A DNA stretch of 64,000 nucleotides from Pseudoflavitalea rhizosphaerae (lineage in GTDB: Bacteria > Bacteroidota > Bacteroidia > Chitinophagales > Chitinophagaceae): positions 124,001 through 188,000 of the forward strand of contig NZ_RCSU01000012.1 in NCBI RefSeq assembly GCF_003991355.1. The letters are read 5' to 3'. Both the position numbers and the translations under genes were made by a program. Below the pieces are notes generated by a model that had not been told where the DNA came from, did not search any database, and worked only from the letters and a program-made list of their open reading frames with translations. This document shows, piece by piece, positions 36,001 to 43,232 of the stretch (its first letter is position 1; each line of letters starts with the position of its first letter).

Positions 36001-36228
36001 AGCTTTCCTTACGGGAACTTCGCAACTGGCGGCAGCCATGGCGGCAGCAGTGCTGAATCCTAAATATTTAAGAAAATCTCTACGGGTTGCAGAACCATTG
36101 GCTAATCCGTTGTTGTCTGCAGCATCTTGAACCGGCAAGTCCTCGTTGAATTCGTTCTCTGCCAACTTTTGATGGGCCTCACTGTTGTTGAGCTCTGTGA
36201 AACTCTGCCAGTACTTTTTTTTAGCCAT
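33040..36228 (-). CDS. Alternative complex III subunit ActB (molybdopterin-like plus iron-sulfur protein, Tat variant)
   Basis: 1062 residues. A twin-arginine signal (RRDFLKYLG at 49-57) lies after an unusually long leader of about 48 residues, with Cys 69 (AAASC) a possible lipid site. The large middle region resembles molybdopterin oxidoreductases but lacks a metal-binding Cys/Ser motif I recognise, as known for ActB. The last quarter is a ferredoxin-like domain with clusters CYGCGACVVAC, CQHCDNAPCENVCP, CIGTRYCANNCP and CSFCVQRLQEG...CQQAC, giving several Fe-S centres between quinol and the hemes of ActA. It follows actA by 50 bases. Confidence 0.95.
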   Translation of the reverse strand: MAKKKYWQSFTELNNSEAHQKLAENEFNEDLPVQDAADNNGLANGSATRRDFLKYLGFSTAAAMAAASCEVPVRKAVPYVNRPQDIVPGVADYYATTYISGGEAIPIVAKVRDGRPIKVEGNTLSKSTKGATTARVQASVLDLYDTARLRNPEANKTAVHYDVIDKQITDALAALNGAPIVLLTATVNSPTYKQVIGEFLAKYPGSRHVQFDATSYSGMILANEATYGKKAIPSYQFENAKVIVSLGADFLATWLSPVEFQRGYSAGRKVNEKNPDISKHYQFESMMSLTGSNADERYTHRPSQIGVVAAALLSAVNGQGAAGVEGNLKKGIEAAAKDLAANRGKALVVADSNNVNVQILVNAINEAIGANGTTINWAAPILTHQGLDSEMATLVADMEAGRVGALLIDRVNPAYEYFDGERFKKALAKVSVTVSFNEKMDETTQGCKYSLPAPHFLESWGDAEFKAGQISMIQPTINPLFDTRPVQDSLLKWAGNATAYDLYFKNYWTAKLGTADNYNKALQDGIIETEIAPAGAAFNGAAVAGAQAAAAGMKKAGNVEVVIYQKVSMGDGKQGNNPWLLEMPDPITRVSWDNYAVISPAMAKEMFGIDISNSRGADKYEVEVMKPMLELTVGNKKLELPIMVIPGTQANTIAVAVGYGRVKEIGRAVVAIGGAPVGFNAYPLLSYNGSTVEWIATDKVEVKKLDKEYKIAQTQNHNSYEGRHEVVKEVTLDEFKKTPTIIRDARAKELAPWGGLDNYEQEGTLYPVHARPGIKWGMSIDLNSCYGCGACVVACNAENNIPIVGKHEVARFHDMHWLRIDRYFSGNPNDSDSIQTVFMPMLCQHCDNAPCENVCPVAATNHSSEGLNQMTYNRCIGTRYCANNCPFKVRRFNWADYTGADSFKDNQRPLVEEGNLDDVVLMMNDELTRMVLNPDVTVRSRGVIEKCSFCVQRLQEGKLKAKKAGRELQDDDVKTACQQACAADAIVFGNANNPESEVSKVRKENGLRLYHALEQIHVMPNINYLAKVRNSHEIANAGHLSAEVFEHKVETPAAAGEHHSAH

Positions 36229-36278
36229 TTATATCAGTTTGAAAAATTTGGAAAAAGGGGGCGTTATCGAGTTTTCAA

Positions 36279-37532
36279 TTAATAGTGACATTTCTGACAC
36301 TCGGTACCGCCGATATCACTTACAGTCACGCTGTCTCTTGTTTTATTCTTGATCTCGTTGTGATACTTTTCGTAAATGCTGTAGAACTTGTTGTCAACGA
36401 AATCAACTTTTGTTTCACGGTGACAGTTCACGCACCATCCCATGCTGAGTTCAGCAACCTGCTTCACTTCATGCATATTGTTGATTTCGCCGTGGCAGGT
36501 CTGACATTGTACCTTTCCAGCTTTCACGTGTTGAGCGTGGCTGAAGAATACGTGATCAGGCAGGTTGTGGATCTTCACCCACTCCACTGGCTTTTCTTCA
36601 CCTGTATATTGTTTCTTGGCAGGGTCCCATCCGGCAGCGGCGTAGATCTTCTGGATCTCAGCAGTACCGTTCACTTCGGTTCCGTCTTCTTTATAGATAG
36701 GATCACCAGTGTATTCATTGATGCTCATGTGACAGTTCATACAAACGTTCACAGAAGGAATGGAAGCCTGTTTACTTTCCATAGCGCCGCCGTGACAGTA
36801 CAGACAGTTGATCTGGTTGGTTCCGGCATGCACTTTGTGAGAATAGTAAATCGGTTGTACGGGCTCGTAACCTTTTCTGCGATCGAGGCCGATCATACCT
36901 TTGGTTACAAAGAAGCCGCCGATCACGAAAAGCAATACAGTGATGAGCGCGATATAAGTTTTATTTCTGTAGAAAGGAATAGGCTCTTGTGCTGGAATGC
37001 CGTCTTTATCATCGGCCAGCTTTTTCAGGTTGCTGTTAACACCGAGCATCACGAGGGCTACAACGGCAAGGATCAGGGTAAGAACGCCATAGAGGATTGC
37101 GTTGTCTGAAGAACCCATTTTACCATCAGCAGGAGCGCCGTCGCCAGTTTTAGCAACAGGAGCTTTATACTCTCGAACATATTTAAGAATGGCTTCGATC
37201 TCTTCATCAGTCATCGCAGGGAATACGTTCATCGGAGTTTTGTTCCACTGAAGGAACAGATCGTTGAAGTATTTATTTCCTGAAGCCAGTACTTTCTGGT
37301 TGTTGCGGATCCACTCATGAAGAAGTTTTTTATCCTTCACACGGTCCTCGATCCCTTGCAGCTTCGGGCCAGTCAGGTCTTTAACCACACTGTGACAAGT
37401 GGCGCAATTATCCTGGAACAATTTTGCCCCATCCTGCGCAGTCAACTTATTTCCGAACGACAATAACGTAATCAATAATACACTGAGAAGGGCCCCTCTG
37501 GCAATTGGTCTTTGTACTCTGTGGTCAATCAT
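36279..37532 (-). CDS. Alternative complex III subunit ActA with an N-terminal cytochrome c domain (six heme motifs)
   Basis: 417 residues, first gene of the act-cox operon. A signal peptide (about 1-32) is followed by a class I-type monoheme cytochrome domain (CATCH at 43-47, Met in MNVFPAMTDEEI) and two membrane helices (about 144-168, 190-212). The C-terminal multiheme domain has CLYCH, CMNCH, CQTCH, CVNCH and CQKCH. ActA with five hemes is the usual core; the extra N-terminal cytochrome brings the total to six. It takes electrons from ActB. Upstream lie a -7 promoter box and a palindromic site. Confidence 0.94.
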   Translation of the reverse strand: MIDHRVQRPIARGALLSVLLITLLSFGNKLTAQDGAKLFQDNCATCHSVVKDLTGPKLQGIEDRVKDKKLLHEWIRNNQKVLASGNKYFNDLFLQWNKTPMNVFPAMTDEEIEAILKYVREYKAPVAKTGDGAPADGKMGSSDNAILYGVLTLILAVVALVMLGVNSNLKKLADDKDGIPAQEPIPFYRNKTYIALITVLLFVIGGFFVTKGMIGLDRRKGYEPVQPIYYSHKVHAGTNQINCLYCHGGAMESKQASIPSVNVCMNCHMSINEYTGDPIYKEDGTEVNGTAEIQKIYAAAGWDPAKKQYTGEEKPVEWVKIHNLPDHVFFSHAQHVKAGKVQCQTCHGEINNMHEVKQVAELSMGWCVNCHRETKVDFVDNKFYSIYEKYHNEIKNKTRDSVTVSDIGGTECQKCHY

Positions 37533-37581
37533 ATCAGTTGAATATGACGAGATTATGTGGAAAAATTTCCTGATTTGGCTG

Positions 37582-37589
37582 CAAAAATA
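37582..37589 (-). promoter_or_regulatory. -7 promoter box for the act-cox operon (TATTTTTG)
   Basis: On the minus strand the sequence reads TATTTTTG, a perfect TAnnTTTG, about 50 bases upstream of the actA ATG. Transcription should begin near 37577, giving a leader of about 45 nt. A TTG lies about 22 bases upstream as a possible -33 element. Confidence 0.6.
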
Positions 37590-37681
37590 AGTCAGGATTC
37601 TAACAAAATATCAACATAGTTAAAATTTTTTTAAGCCAGTCCTGTAGCGGGTTTCAGCCGATTTTTCTATAAAAATCCATT

Positions 37682-37703
37682 ATGTCATGACATTAATGTC
37701 ATG
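37682..37703. promoter_or_regulatory. Palindromic operator-like site (ATGTCATGACAT plus half site)
   Basis: A perfect 12-bp palindrome ATGTCATGACAT at 37682-37693 is followed two bases later by a further half site ATGTCATG (37696-37703). It lies in the 294-base divergent region between actA (minus) and the DUF6787-purN gene (plus), about 95 bases upstream of the act -7 box. It looks like a dimeric regulator site, but no regulator gene in the window is tied to it. Confidence 0.5.
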
Positions 37704-37826
37704 TTTTTGTCACCCCATTTTGGGGAGAAGCCTGGTGTGGAAAAGCAGCGAATCTCATATAACACAATTATTCAATACAGCGTCCTAAAATGCAAAATCT
37801 GACCAAATTGCCTCACTTTTGCGTCC

Positions 37827-38735
37827 ATGTTTGAAAGGCTTCAGCAAAAATGGAAGGTCAACGGATGGCGCCTGCTTCTCATTCTCGTCACCTTTGCAGT
37901 GGGCGGCAGCCTCTGCGGCTATTTAGGCCGACTCATTCTTAATCAGCTGCACATCAGCCAATCCGTAATACGTATTATATTATATATAGTACTCGTAACC
38001 ATCCTCTGGCCTTTCTGCGTCATCCTCATCAGCATACCAACCGGCCAGTTTTTTTTCTTCCGGTCTTATCTCAAAAAAATGGGACAAAGGATCGCAGGCA
38101 GAAAAACGCAGGCCTTCGATAAACTTATCATGAACAAAGAAGGAAACTCATCCCCATTCCGTATCGCCGTATTCGCTTCAGGCGCCGGCTCCAATGCAGC
38201 TAAGATCATCGAATATTTTAAAGGAAAGCCCGGCATCGAGATCGGTCTTATCGTTTGCAACAAACCAGAAGCAGGAGTTTTGAGCATCGCGCAAAAAGAA
38301 GGGATCCCTACCCTGCTCCTCGAAAAAGAAAAGTTCTTCCGTGGCAATGCGTATGTAGATGAACTGCAGCACGCGAATATCAGCTTCATCGTACTCGCTG
38401 GTTTCCTCTGGAAAATACCAGTAGCGCTGGTGCAGGCATTCAGCGGCCGTATCGTGAACATCCATCCCGCCCTCCTCCCCAATTATGGTGGTAAAGGCAT
38501 GTATGGAATGCACGTACACAATGCCGTGATCACTGCCAAAGAAAAAGAAAGTGGTATCACAATCCATTTTGTGGACGAAGTGTATGACCACGGCGCAGTG
38601 ATCTACCAGGCCATCTGCTCCATCACTGATACTGATACACCGGAAACGCTGGCGCAAAAGATCCATCAACTTGAACACGCACATTATCCACGTGTAATTG
38701 AAGAAGTGATCACCGGGTTGCAAAAACGCAGTTAA
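37827..38735 (+). CDS. purN: DUF6787-phosphoribosylglycinamide formyltransferase fusion
   Basis: 302 residues. Residues 1-95 are a DUF6787-type domain with two membrane helices (about 14-38 and 45-72; WKVNGWRLLLILVTFAVGGS). Residues about 111-302 are a full PurN: FASGAGSNAAKI at the phosphate-binding loop, the NIHPALLP motif with the catalytic Asn and His, and HFVDEVYDHGAVI with the catalytic Asp. PurN transfers a formyl group to GAR in purine synthesis. No stop separates the parts. ATG 38130 (residue 102) could start PurN alone, so both a membrane-linked and a free form are possible. The frame is continuous, so this is either a true fusion or loss of one stop codon. Confidence 0.9.
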   Translation: MFERLQQKWKVNGWRLLLILVTFAVGGSLCGYLGRLILNQLHISQSVIRIILYIVLVTILWPFCVILISIPTGQFFFFRSYLKKMGQRIAGRKTQAFDKLIMNKEGNSSPFRIAVFASGAGSNAAKIIEYFKGKPGIEIGLIVCNKPEAGVLSIAQKEGIPTLLLEKEKFFRGNAYVDELQHANISFIVLAGFLWKIPVALVQAFSGRIVNIHPALLPNYGGKGMYGMHVHNAVITAKEKESGITIHFVDEVYDHGAVIYQAICSITDTDTPETLAQKIHQLEHAHYPRVIEEVITGLQKRS

Positions 38736-38795
38736 ATACACCGAACCCTCGGCTACATATCCTATCTTGCTGCTGTATCAATCAATTAAAACACG

Positions 38796-39557
38796 TTGCT
38801 GCGGACTGCTCTCTTCATATTATTGACCGTGCTGTGCTCTATGACAGTGCTACCTGCCTTATCCCAATCTAGGTTCAAGGTTTCAGGAAGAGTGGTGGAC
38901 GTAACGAAAGCTGTACCGCTTCCTTCCGTAACAGTAATGACCACATCGGGAATGGGCACTGCTACAGATTCCATGGGCAGATACAGCATTCCGGTATTGG
39001 AAACAGATTCCATCTGGTTCAGTTATCTGGGAAAGCCGACACCGAAATACGCGGTGAAATCCATTCCGAATATCAACCAGTTTGAATTATCGTTGCACGT
39101 TACCGTTACCAATCTCCCGGTTGTGACGGTGAAAAGTCCCAATTACAGGATGGACTCTTTGCAGAATCGCCGCGACTATGATAAATATTTCAATTACCAG
39201 AAACCTGGCCTAAGTCCCAGTATCAATCCGGATGGCCGCGTTGGTGCAGACCTAAATGAGCTCATCGGCTTTTTCCAGTTCCGCCGCAACAAACGAATGG
39301 CCCAGTTCCGCGACCGCCTTATCCGCGAAGAAGAAGAAAAGTATATCGACCATCGCTTCAGCCGGCCACTGATCATCAAGCTCACCGGCCTTCGTGGCGC
39401 TGAACTCGAAGCATTCATGATGCAATACCGCCCTTCCGTTTGGTTTGTGCGTGTAGCCACCGATTATGAAGTGGGCATGTATATTAAAGAGTGCTTCCTG
39501 AAATACAGGATCATGAAAATCGAGCAAAGTGTAGAGGAAGAGAGTAAAGAAAAATAG
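38796..39557 (+). CDS. Secreted protein with carboxypeptidase-regulatory-like domain
   Basis: 253 residues if started at TTG 38796, the only start that gives a complete signal peptide (LFILLTVLCSMTVLPALSQ); an in-frame stop lies 6 bases before it. ATG 38841 would cut the signal short. Residues 25-100 are a CarboxypepD_reg-like beta-sandwich (FKVSGRVVDVTKAVPLPSVT, GMGTATDSMGRYSI), common in Bacteroidota surface proteins. The rest is a charged helical domain of unknown role (YDKYFNYQKPGLSPSINPDG onward). Confidence 0.8.
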   Translation: MLRTALFILLTVLCSMTVLPALSQSRFKVSGRVVDVTKAVPLPSVTVMTTSGMGTATDSMGRYSIPVLETDSIWFSYLGKPTPKYAVKSIPNINQFELSLHVTVTNLPVVTVKSPNYRMDSLQNRRDYDKYFNYQKPGLSPSINPDGRVGADLNELIGFFQFRRNKRMAQFRDRLIREEEEKYIDHRFSRPLIIKLTGLRGAELEAFMMQYRPSVWFVRVATDYEVGMYIKECFLKYRIMKIEQSVEEESKEK

Positions 39558-39594
39558 ACCATCTAGTTAACTACAGAGTTTCTCTTACCACAAC

Positions 39595-40329
39595 TTACAA
39601 ATATATTCCTGATGCCGTGTACGATAATAAAATTTCTGCAGGTGGCATATCCCAGGTAGGCAGGGTTGCAGATCCTTCGCAAGAAAGCCAATAATCAATA
39701 ACCGAAGAAAAAGGAATCCCTGCAACGGTATAATTGTGTTGAAGCAATTGCTTAATTAAGTTGGGGCTTAAAGTGGGTGACCCCATTTCCTGAACGGTCC
39801 CAAGCCCATTCAGTAGATATGCAGCGTTCGCAAAATTCATATCTACCTCATTCAAAATGTAGTACTCTTTCACGTCAAAAAGATCAACACGATAAGTAAA
39901 TGTTGCGAAAGGAGTAGCATCCACATTAATATAAACATAAGTTGGCCAGGTAGCATTTCCAATACTTGCTCCCGTATAAACAACAGTTGGAAAATACCAG
40001 ACATTCTCATAGAATAAGTTGCGAGCTATAGAAGCAGTAGAAGCAGTTCTGATCCTGTTTTTTTCCTTATTTATCTTTACTACTTTGGAATTTCTCATTC
40101 CAACAATCTTTCTGGTATTATAGTAATCATATGCATCCTTGAAAGAAACAAAACCAGCAAGATTTTTAGAAGATGGCGTAGCTGGCGTCAACACAGGTAA
40201 AGCAGTCATGTTCTTTCTAATGAAGTCTTCATAAAAAGTTTCCGGGACTAGTTCTTCCGAAACCTGACTTCTCTCTTTTTTACAACTGAATAATGAAAAG
40301 ACGATTAATAAGACAGATAAGGTTTTCAT
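39595..40329 (-). CDS. Lipoprotein of unknown function
   Basis: 244 residues. A short signal peptide with lipobox SLFSC (Cys 16) is followed by KKERSQ, typical of surface lipoproteins here. No family is recognised. The middle (about 100-160) is rich in aromatic residues and looks beta-stranded (WYFPTVVYTGASIGNATWPT). This gene and the next are more AT-rich than most neighbours and lie between genes on the other strand, which may point to later acquisition. Confidence 0.65.
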   Translation of the reverse strand: MKTLSVLLIVFSLFSCKKERSQVSEELVPETFYEDFIRKNMTALPVLTPATPSSKNLAGFVSFKDAYDYYNTRKIVGMRNSKVVKINKEKNRIRTASTASIARNLFYENVWYFPTVVYTGASIGNATWPTYVYINVDATPFATFTYRVDLFDVKEYYILNEVDMNFANAAYLLNGLGTVQEMGSPTLSPNLIKQLLQHNYTVAGIPFSSVIDYWLSCEGSATLPTWDMPPAEILLSYTASGIYL

Positions 40330-40405
40330 GCTTTTAGATTATGCGTTAATAACGTATGAAGGATAAAATTGAGACAAGAAAATAAACCGGTTTATCAAAT
40401 CCATC

Positions 40406-41173
40406 CTATAGTTCACTCATCGAACTAATGGGAACACGATGTTTCACTATTACATCAGAGGGAATGGTAAACAACCCGCTGTTTAATTTCTCCCTCCGCA
40501 TAACTCCCACTTCATACTTAATATAAAAATTATCTTTTCCGCTATTGGCCACAACCTGCAACTCAAGGATCTGATGGGAAAATCCAGGAACGAAATAATT
40601 CAATGGAGATGTCATTGTCAGCCGTTCTGTAGTGTATTTAATTAAGAAAGTATCCCCTGAACTATAAATAGCTTTTGCGGCCAGACATTTCTTTCCCAGT
40701 ATCGTATCAACGAATTTCTTACTACCAAACAAAATAGTATGCTGCTTCAGATTTGGAAAGAGTTTTAAACGATAAAAGGATTCAAACGGGTTATTTTTCA
40801 AAGAATCGACTGAGGCAAATGGCTTACCTTTTTCTTTATAAAAAATGGTGCATTGATTTGTATTCAGGTCGATGAGGTATTTAGGAAAACGCATTGCAGA
40901 CGCTGCATTTATTTTCAATCGCAAATTCTGATGGCTTCTCTGATTTTTTCCGTTATTGCTCAATTCAGGTTCAATTATGCTGTCATTACGCAAGATCTTG
41001 TTGCCTTTAATGAAATACCGGTAATTGAACGAGGTCGCTGCCGGAGAAATTGAATCTTTAAACCCTTGAACTTTGATAACAATAACCCCTTCCTCATTGT
41101 GTACAGTTTCCTGAGCGACACAAAAAATCGGAAAGAGTATTGTTGAAGCGAGTACACTAATATACATCCGCAT
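40406..41173 (-). CDS. Secreted GLPGLI-like protein of unknown function
   Basis: About 255 residues from ATG 41173 (MRMYISVLASTILFPIFCVAQ), a clear signal peptide; the frame extends 17 residues further but that would spoil it. The body is beta-rich, with KKCLAAKAIYSSGDTFLIKYT and VPGFSHQILELQVVAN resembling the core of GLPGLI-family proteins but without the exact motif. A real GLPGLI protein is at 63139. Unlikely to be part of a larger operon; the upstream neighbour on this strand is 77 bases away. Confidence 0.6.
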   Translation of the reverse strand: MRMYISVLASTILFPIFCVAQETVHNEEGVIVIKVQGFKDSISPAATSFNYRYFIKGNKILRNDSIIEPELSNNGKNQRSHQNLRLKINAASAMRFPKYLIDLNTNQCTIFYKEKGKPFASVDSLKNNPFESFYRLKLFPNLKQHTILFGSKKFVDTILGKKCLAAKAIYSSGDTFLIKYTTERLTMTSPLNYFVPGFSHQILELQVVANSGKDNFYIKYEVGVMRREKLNSGLFTIPSDVIVKHRVPISSMSEL

Positions 41174-41314
41174 AAGGATAGGTTTAATTGAATACACTGG
41201 TAAAAGATAAAAATAAACCTTCACTTGTCATAAAGATTTATCTGAGGTGCTACATTAATACAGCAGAAAACTCATTATATTGATCCCCAGACTTTTCTAA
41301 ATTCATAATAAATC

Positions 41315-41857
41315 ATGGACCAACTCAATCTCGGCATCGGCACCCGCCTGCAACACACACAATTCGGACCCGGCGTTATCACCGGCATCCGCTACGCCAC
41401 TTACCTGATCACTTTCATCAATCACGGAACAAAGGAGATCGATAAGAACGACTCCAACCTGGATGAGATCATCCCGGACAATGTAACCGAAGAGATCGAA
41501 ACCCATAGCGATGTAGAAAAATCCCTGCTCAAGATCCTGCGTTTGTGGAATGGCGTTAGTGAGGTAGTGCCACTCGGCGACAAATGGAAAGGCGGCGTCA
41601 TGGTCCTGCAACCGGCAGACAAATCACAGAAGCCCAAAGAAGTTCCTGTGGAAGTTTTCTTTCATAAGATCGTGATGCTGCGAGACAGGCTCCGCGTGCT
41701 GGAACAACAGGTAAATGTGCACAAACAACTCGGCGACGAGGAAAAAGTAAACCTTCAGCAATATATCACCCGCATCTATGGTACCCTTACCACTTTCAAC
41801 GTACTGTTCAGGAATAAGGAACAGTGGTTTGTGGGAGAAAAAGGAACAGGTGAATAA
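41315..41857 (+). CDS. Conserved protein with an N-terminal Tudor-like domain
   Basis: 180 residues, no signal peptide. Residues about 5-45 (IGTRLQHTQFGPGVITGIRY) resemble the small SH3/Tudor-like domain found at the C-terminus of UvrD/PcrA helicases and CarD-like proteins, which often bind RNA polymerase or nucleic acid. The rest is helical with a coiled-coil-like segment (LRDRLRVLEQQVNVHKQL). Family and function are not recognised. A palindromic repeat copy begins 3 bases after the stop. Confidence 0.7.
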   Translation: MDQLNLGIGTRLQHTQFGPGVITGIRYATYLITFINHGTKEIDKNDSNLDEIIPDNVTEEIETHSDVEKSLLKILRLWNGVSEVVPLGDKWKGGVMVLQPADKSQKPKEVPVEVFFHKIVMLRDRLRVLEQQVNVHKQLGDEEKVNLQQYITRIYGTLTTFNVLFRNKEQWFVGEKGTGE

Positions 41858-41859
41858 GC

Positions 41860-41956
41860 AAGGTGTTGCCAGTCGTTCGCCTCTGGCGAACGCTGCGTCG
41901 CCGGAGGCGACTAAATAGAAGTCACTCGCCGGGAGGCGAGCGACGGGCCACACCTT
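41860..41956. repeat. Nested palindromic repeat, copy 2 (deletion derivative)
   Basis: Flanked by AAGGTG/CACCTT arms, it has the internal hairpins TTCGCC-TCT-GGCGAA, GTCGCC-GGA-GGCGAC and CTCGCC-ggga-GGCGAG. The left outer hairpin is missing: GTCG is joined straight to TTCGCC, as expected from deletion between similar short repeats. The right arm also has one extra G. It begins 3 bases after the stop of the Tudor-like gene. Confidence 0.85.
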
Positions 41957-42041
41957 GAAACAGCTATTTTTCCGGTGATCAAATTTGATTATGGCGTTCT
42001 TAGAACTCTTGATTACATTTATTATCTCCAAGACCACCACT

Positions 42042-43223
42042 ATGAGAAAAATCGTATCACTGGCAGTAGCGCTGACCTTTTGCTTTTATGGTTATGCACA
42101 AACCTGGAAAGAGCTTCATTTCGGCTCCATCGTTGTAGATACGCACAACGATATTCTCACCACCGCCATCGAAAAAGGATACAGCTTCGATCAAAACCTC
42201 AAAGGCAAAACACATTCTGACCTTGCCCGCTTTGCCAAAGGCGGTATCGATGTTCAGATCTTTTCAATCTGGAGCGATGGCAGTTATACCCATGGCAAAG
42301 GTTTCCGCCGCGCCAATCAACAGATCGATACACTCTATGCAGTACAGAAAAGGAATCCCGGCAAGATGACTATCGTTACCAATTCCAGAGAACTGATGCA
42401 GGCGGTGAAGGAACAGAAGCTCGCCGCCATGATCGGCGTGGAGGGAGGACATATGATCGAAGACAGGCTGGATTATCTCGACAGCCTTTTTATTCGCGGG
42501 GCCCGCTACCTCACACTCACCTGGAACAATTCCACCAGTTGGGCCAGCTCGGCAGCCGATGAATACAAAGGCAAACAACCTAAAGGTCTCAATGATTTCG
42601 GCAAACAAGTGGTGAAGCATATGAACCAGCTCGGTATGCTGGTAGACCTCAGCCATGTTGGAGAACAAACTTTTTGGGATGCCATCAATACCACTTCACA
42701 ACCGGTAATCGTATCTCACAGTTGCGCACATGCGATCTGTCCCGTTTCCCGCAACCTCACAGATGAACAGATCAAAGCCGTGGGTAAGAATGGTGGCGTG
42801 ATCCACCTCAATTTCTACTCCGGTTTCCTTGACAGCAGCTTCTTCAAAAAGAACCGCGAATTCAGACGCAAGCACCGCGCCGAAGCAGATTCACTTTTCG
42901 CCAGTGGAAAAGACACCAATACAGTAACCGAGTTACTGGCCGAAAAATATGCGAAAGACGCACAACAACTCCGTGCTCCCTTTTCTCTCCTTTTCGATCA
43001 CCTGGACCATATCGTGAAACTGATCGGATCAGAACATGTAGGACTGGGCTCGGACTTCGATGGCATCACGTCAACACCGCAAAGACTGAATGATGTAACT
43101 GATTTTCCACTCATTACCCGGGAACTGATCAGGAGAGGCTATACGCAGCAGCAGATCAAAGGCATATTAGGCGGCAATTTTCTTCGGCTATTCGAGACCG
43201 TTGAAACGGCCGCTCACCCATAA
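42042..43223 (+). CDS. Secreted membrane dipeptidase-type enzyme (peptidase M19)
   Basis: 393 residues from ATG 42042 (MRKIVSLAVALTFCFYGYAQ), the start with a proper signal peptide; the frame extends 19 residues earlier. Zinc ligands and motifs are visible: VDTHNDILT, GVEGGHMIEDRLDYL, DLSHVGEQTFWDAI, VSHSCAHAICPVSRNLTDEQ and GLGSDFDG. M19 enzymes cleave dipeptides, often with D-residues at the second place. It is the first gene of a plus-strand unit with an acyltransferase-like membrane protein and a D-aminoacylase (9-base gap, then a 4-base overlap). Confidence 0.95.
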   Translation: MRKIVSLAVALTFCFYGYAQTWKELHFGSIVVDTHNDILTTAIEKGYSFDQNLKGKTHSDLARFAKGGIDVQIFSIWSDGSYTHGKGFRRANQQIDTLYAVQKRNPGKMTIVTNSRELMQAVKEQKLAAMIGVEGGHMIEDRLDYLDSLFIRGARYLTLTWNNSTSWASSAADEYKGKQPKGLNDFGKQVVKHMNQLGMLVDLSHVGEQTFWDAINTTSQPVIVSHSCAHAICPVSRNLTDEQIKAVGKNGGVIHLNFYSGFLDSSFFKKNREFRRKHRAEADSLFASGKDTNTVTELLAEKYAKDAQQLRAPFSLLFDHLDHIVKLIGSEHVGLGSDFDGITSTPQRLNDVTDFPLITRELIRRGYTQQQIKGILGGNFLRLFETVETAAHP

Positions 43224-43232
43224 ACCTTTACT

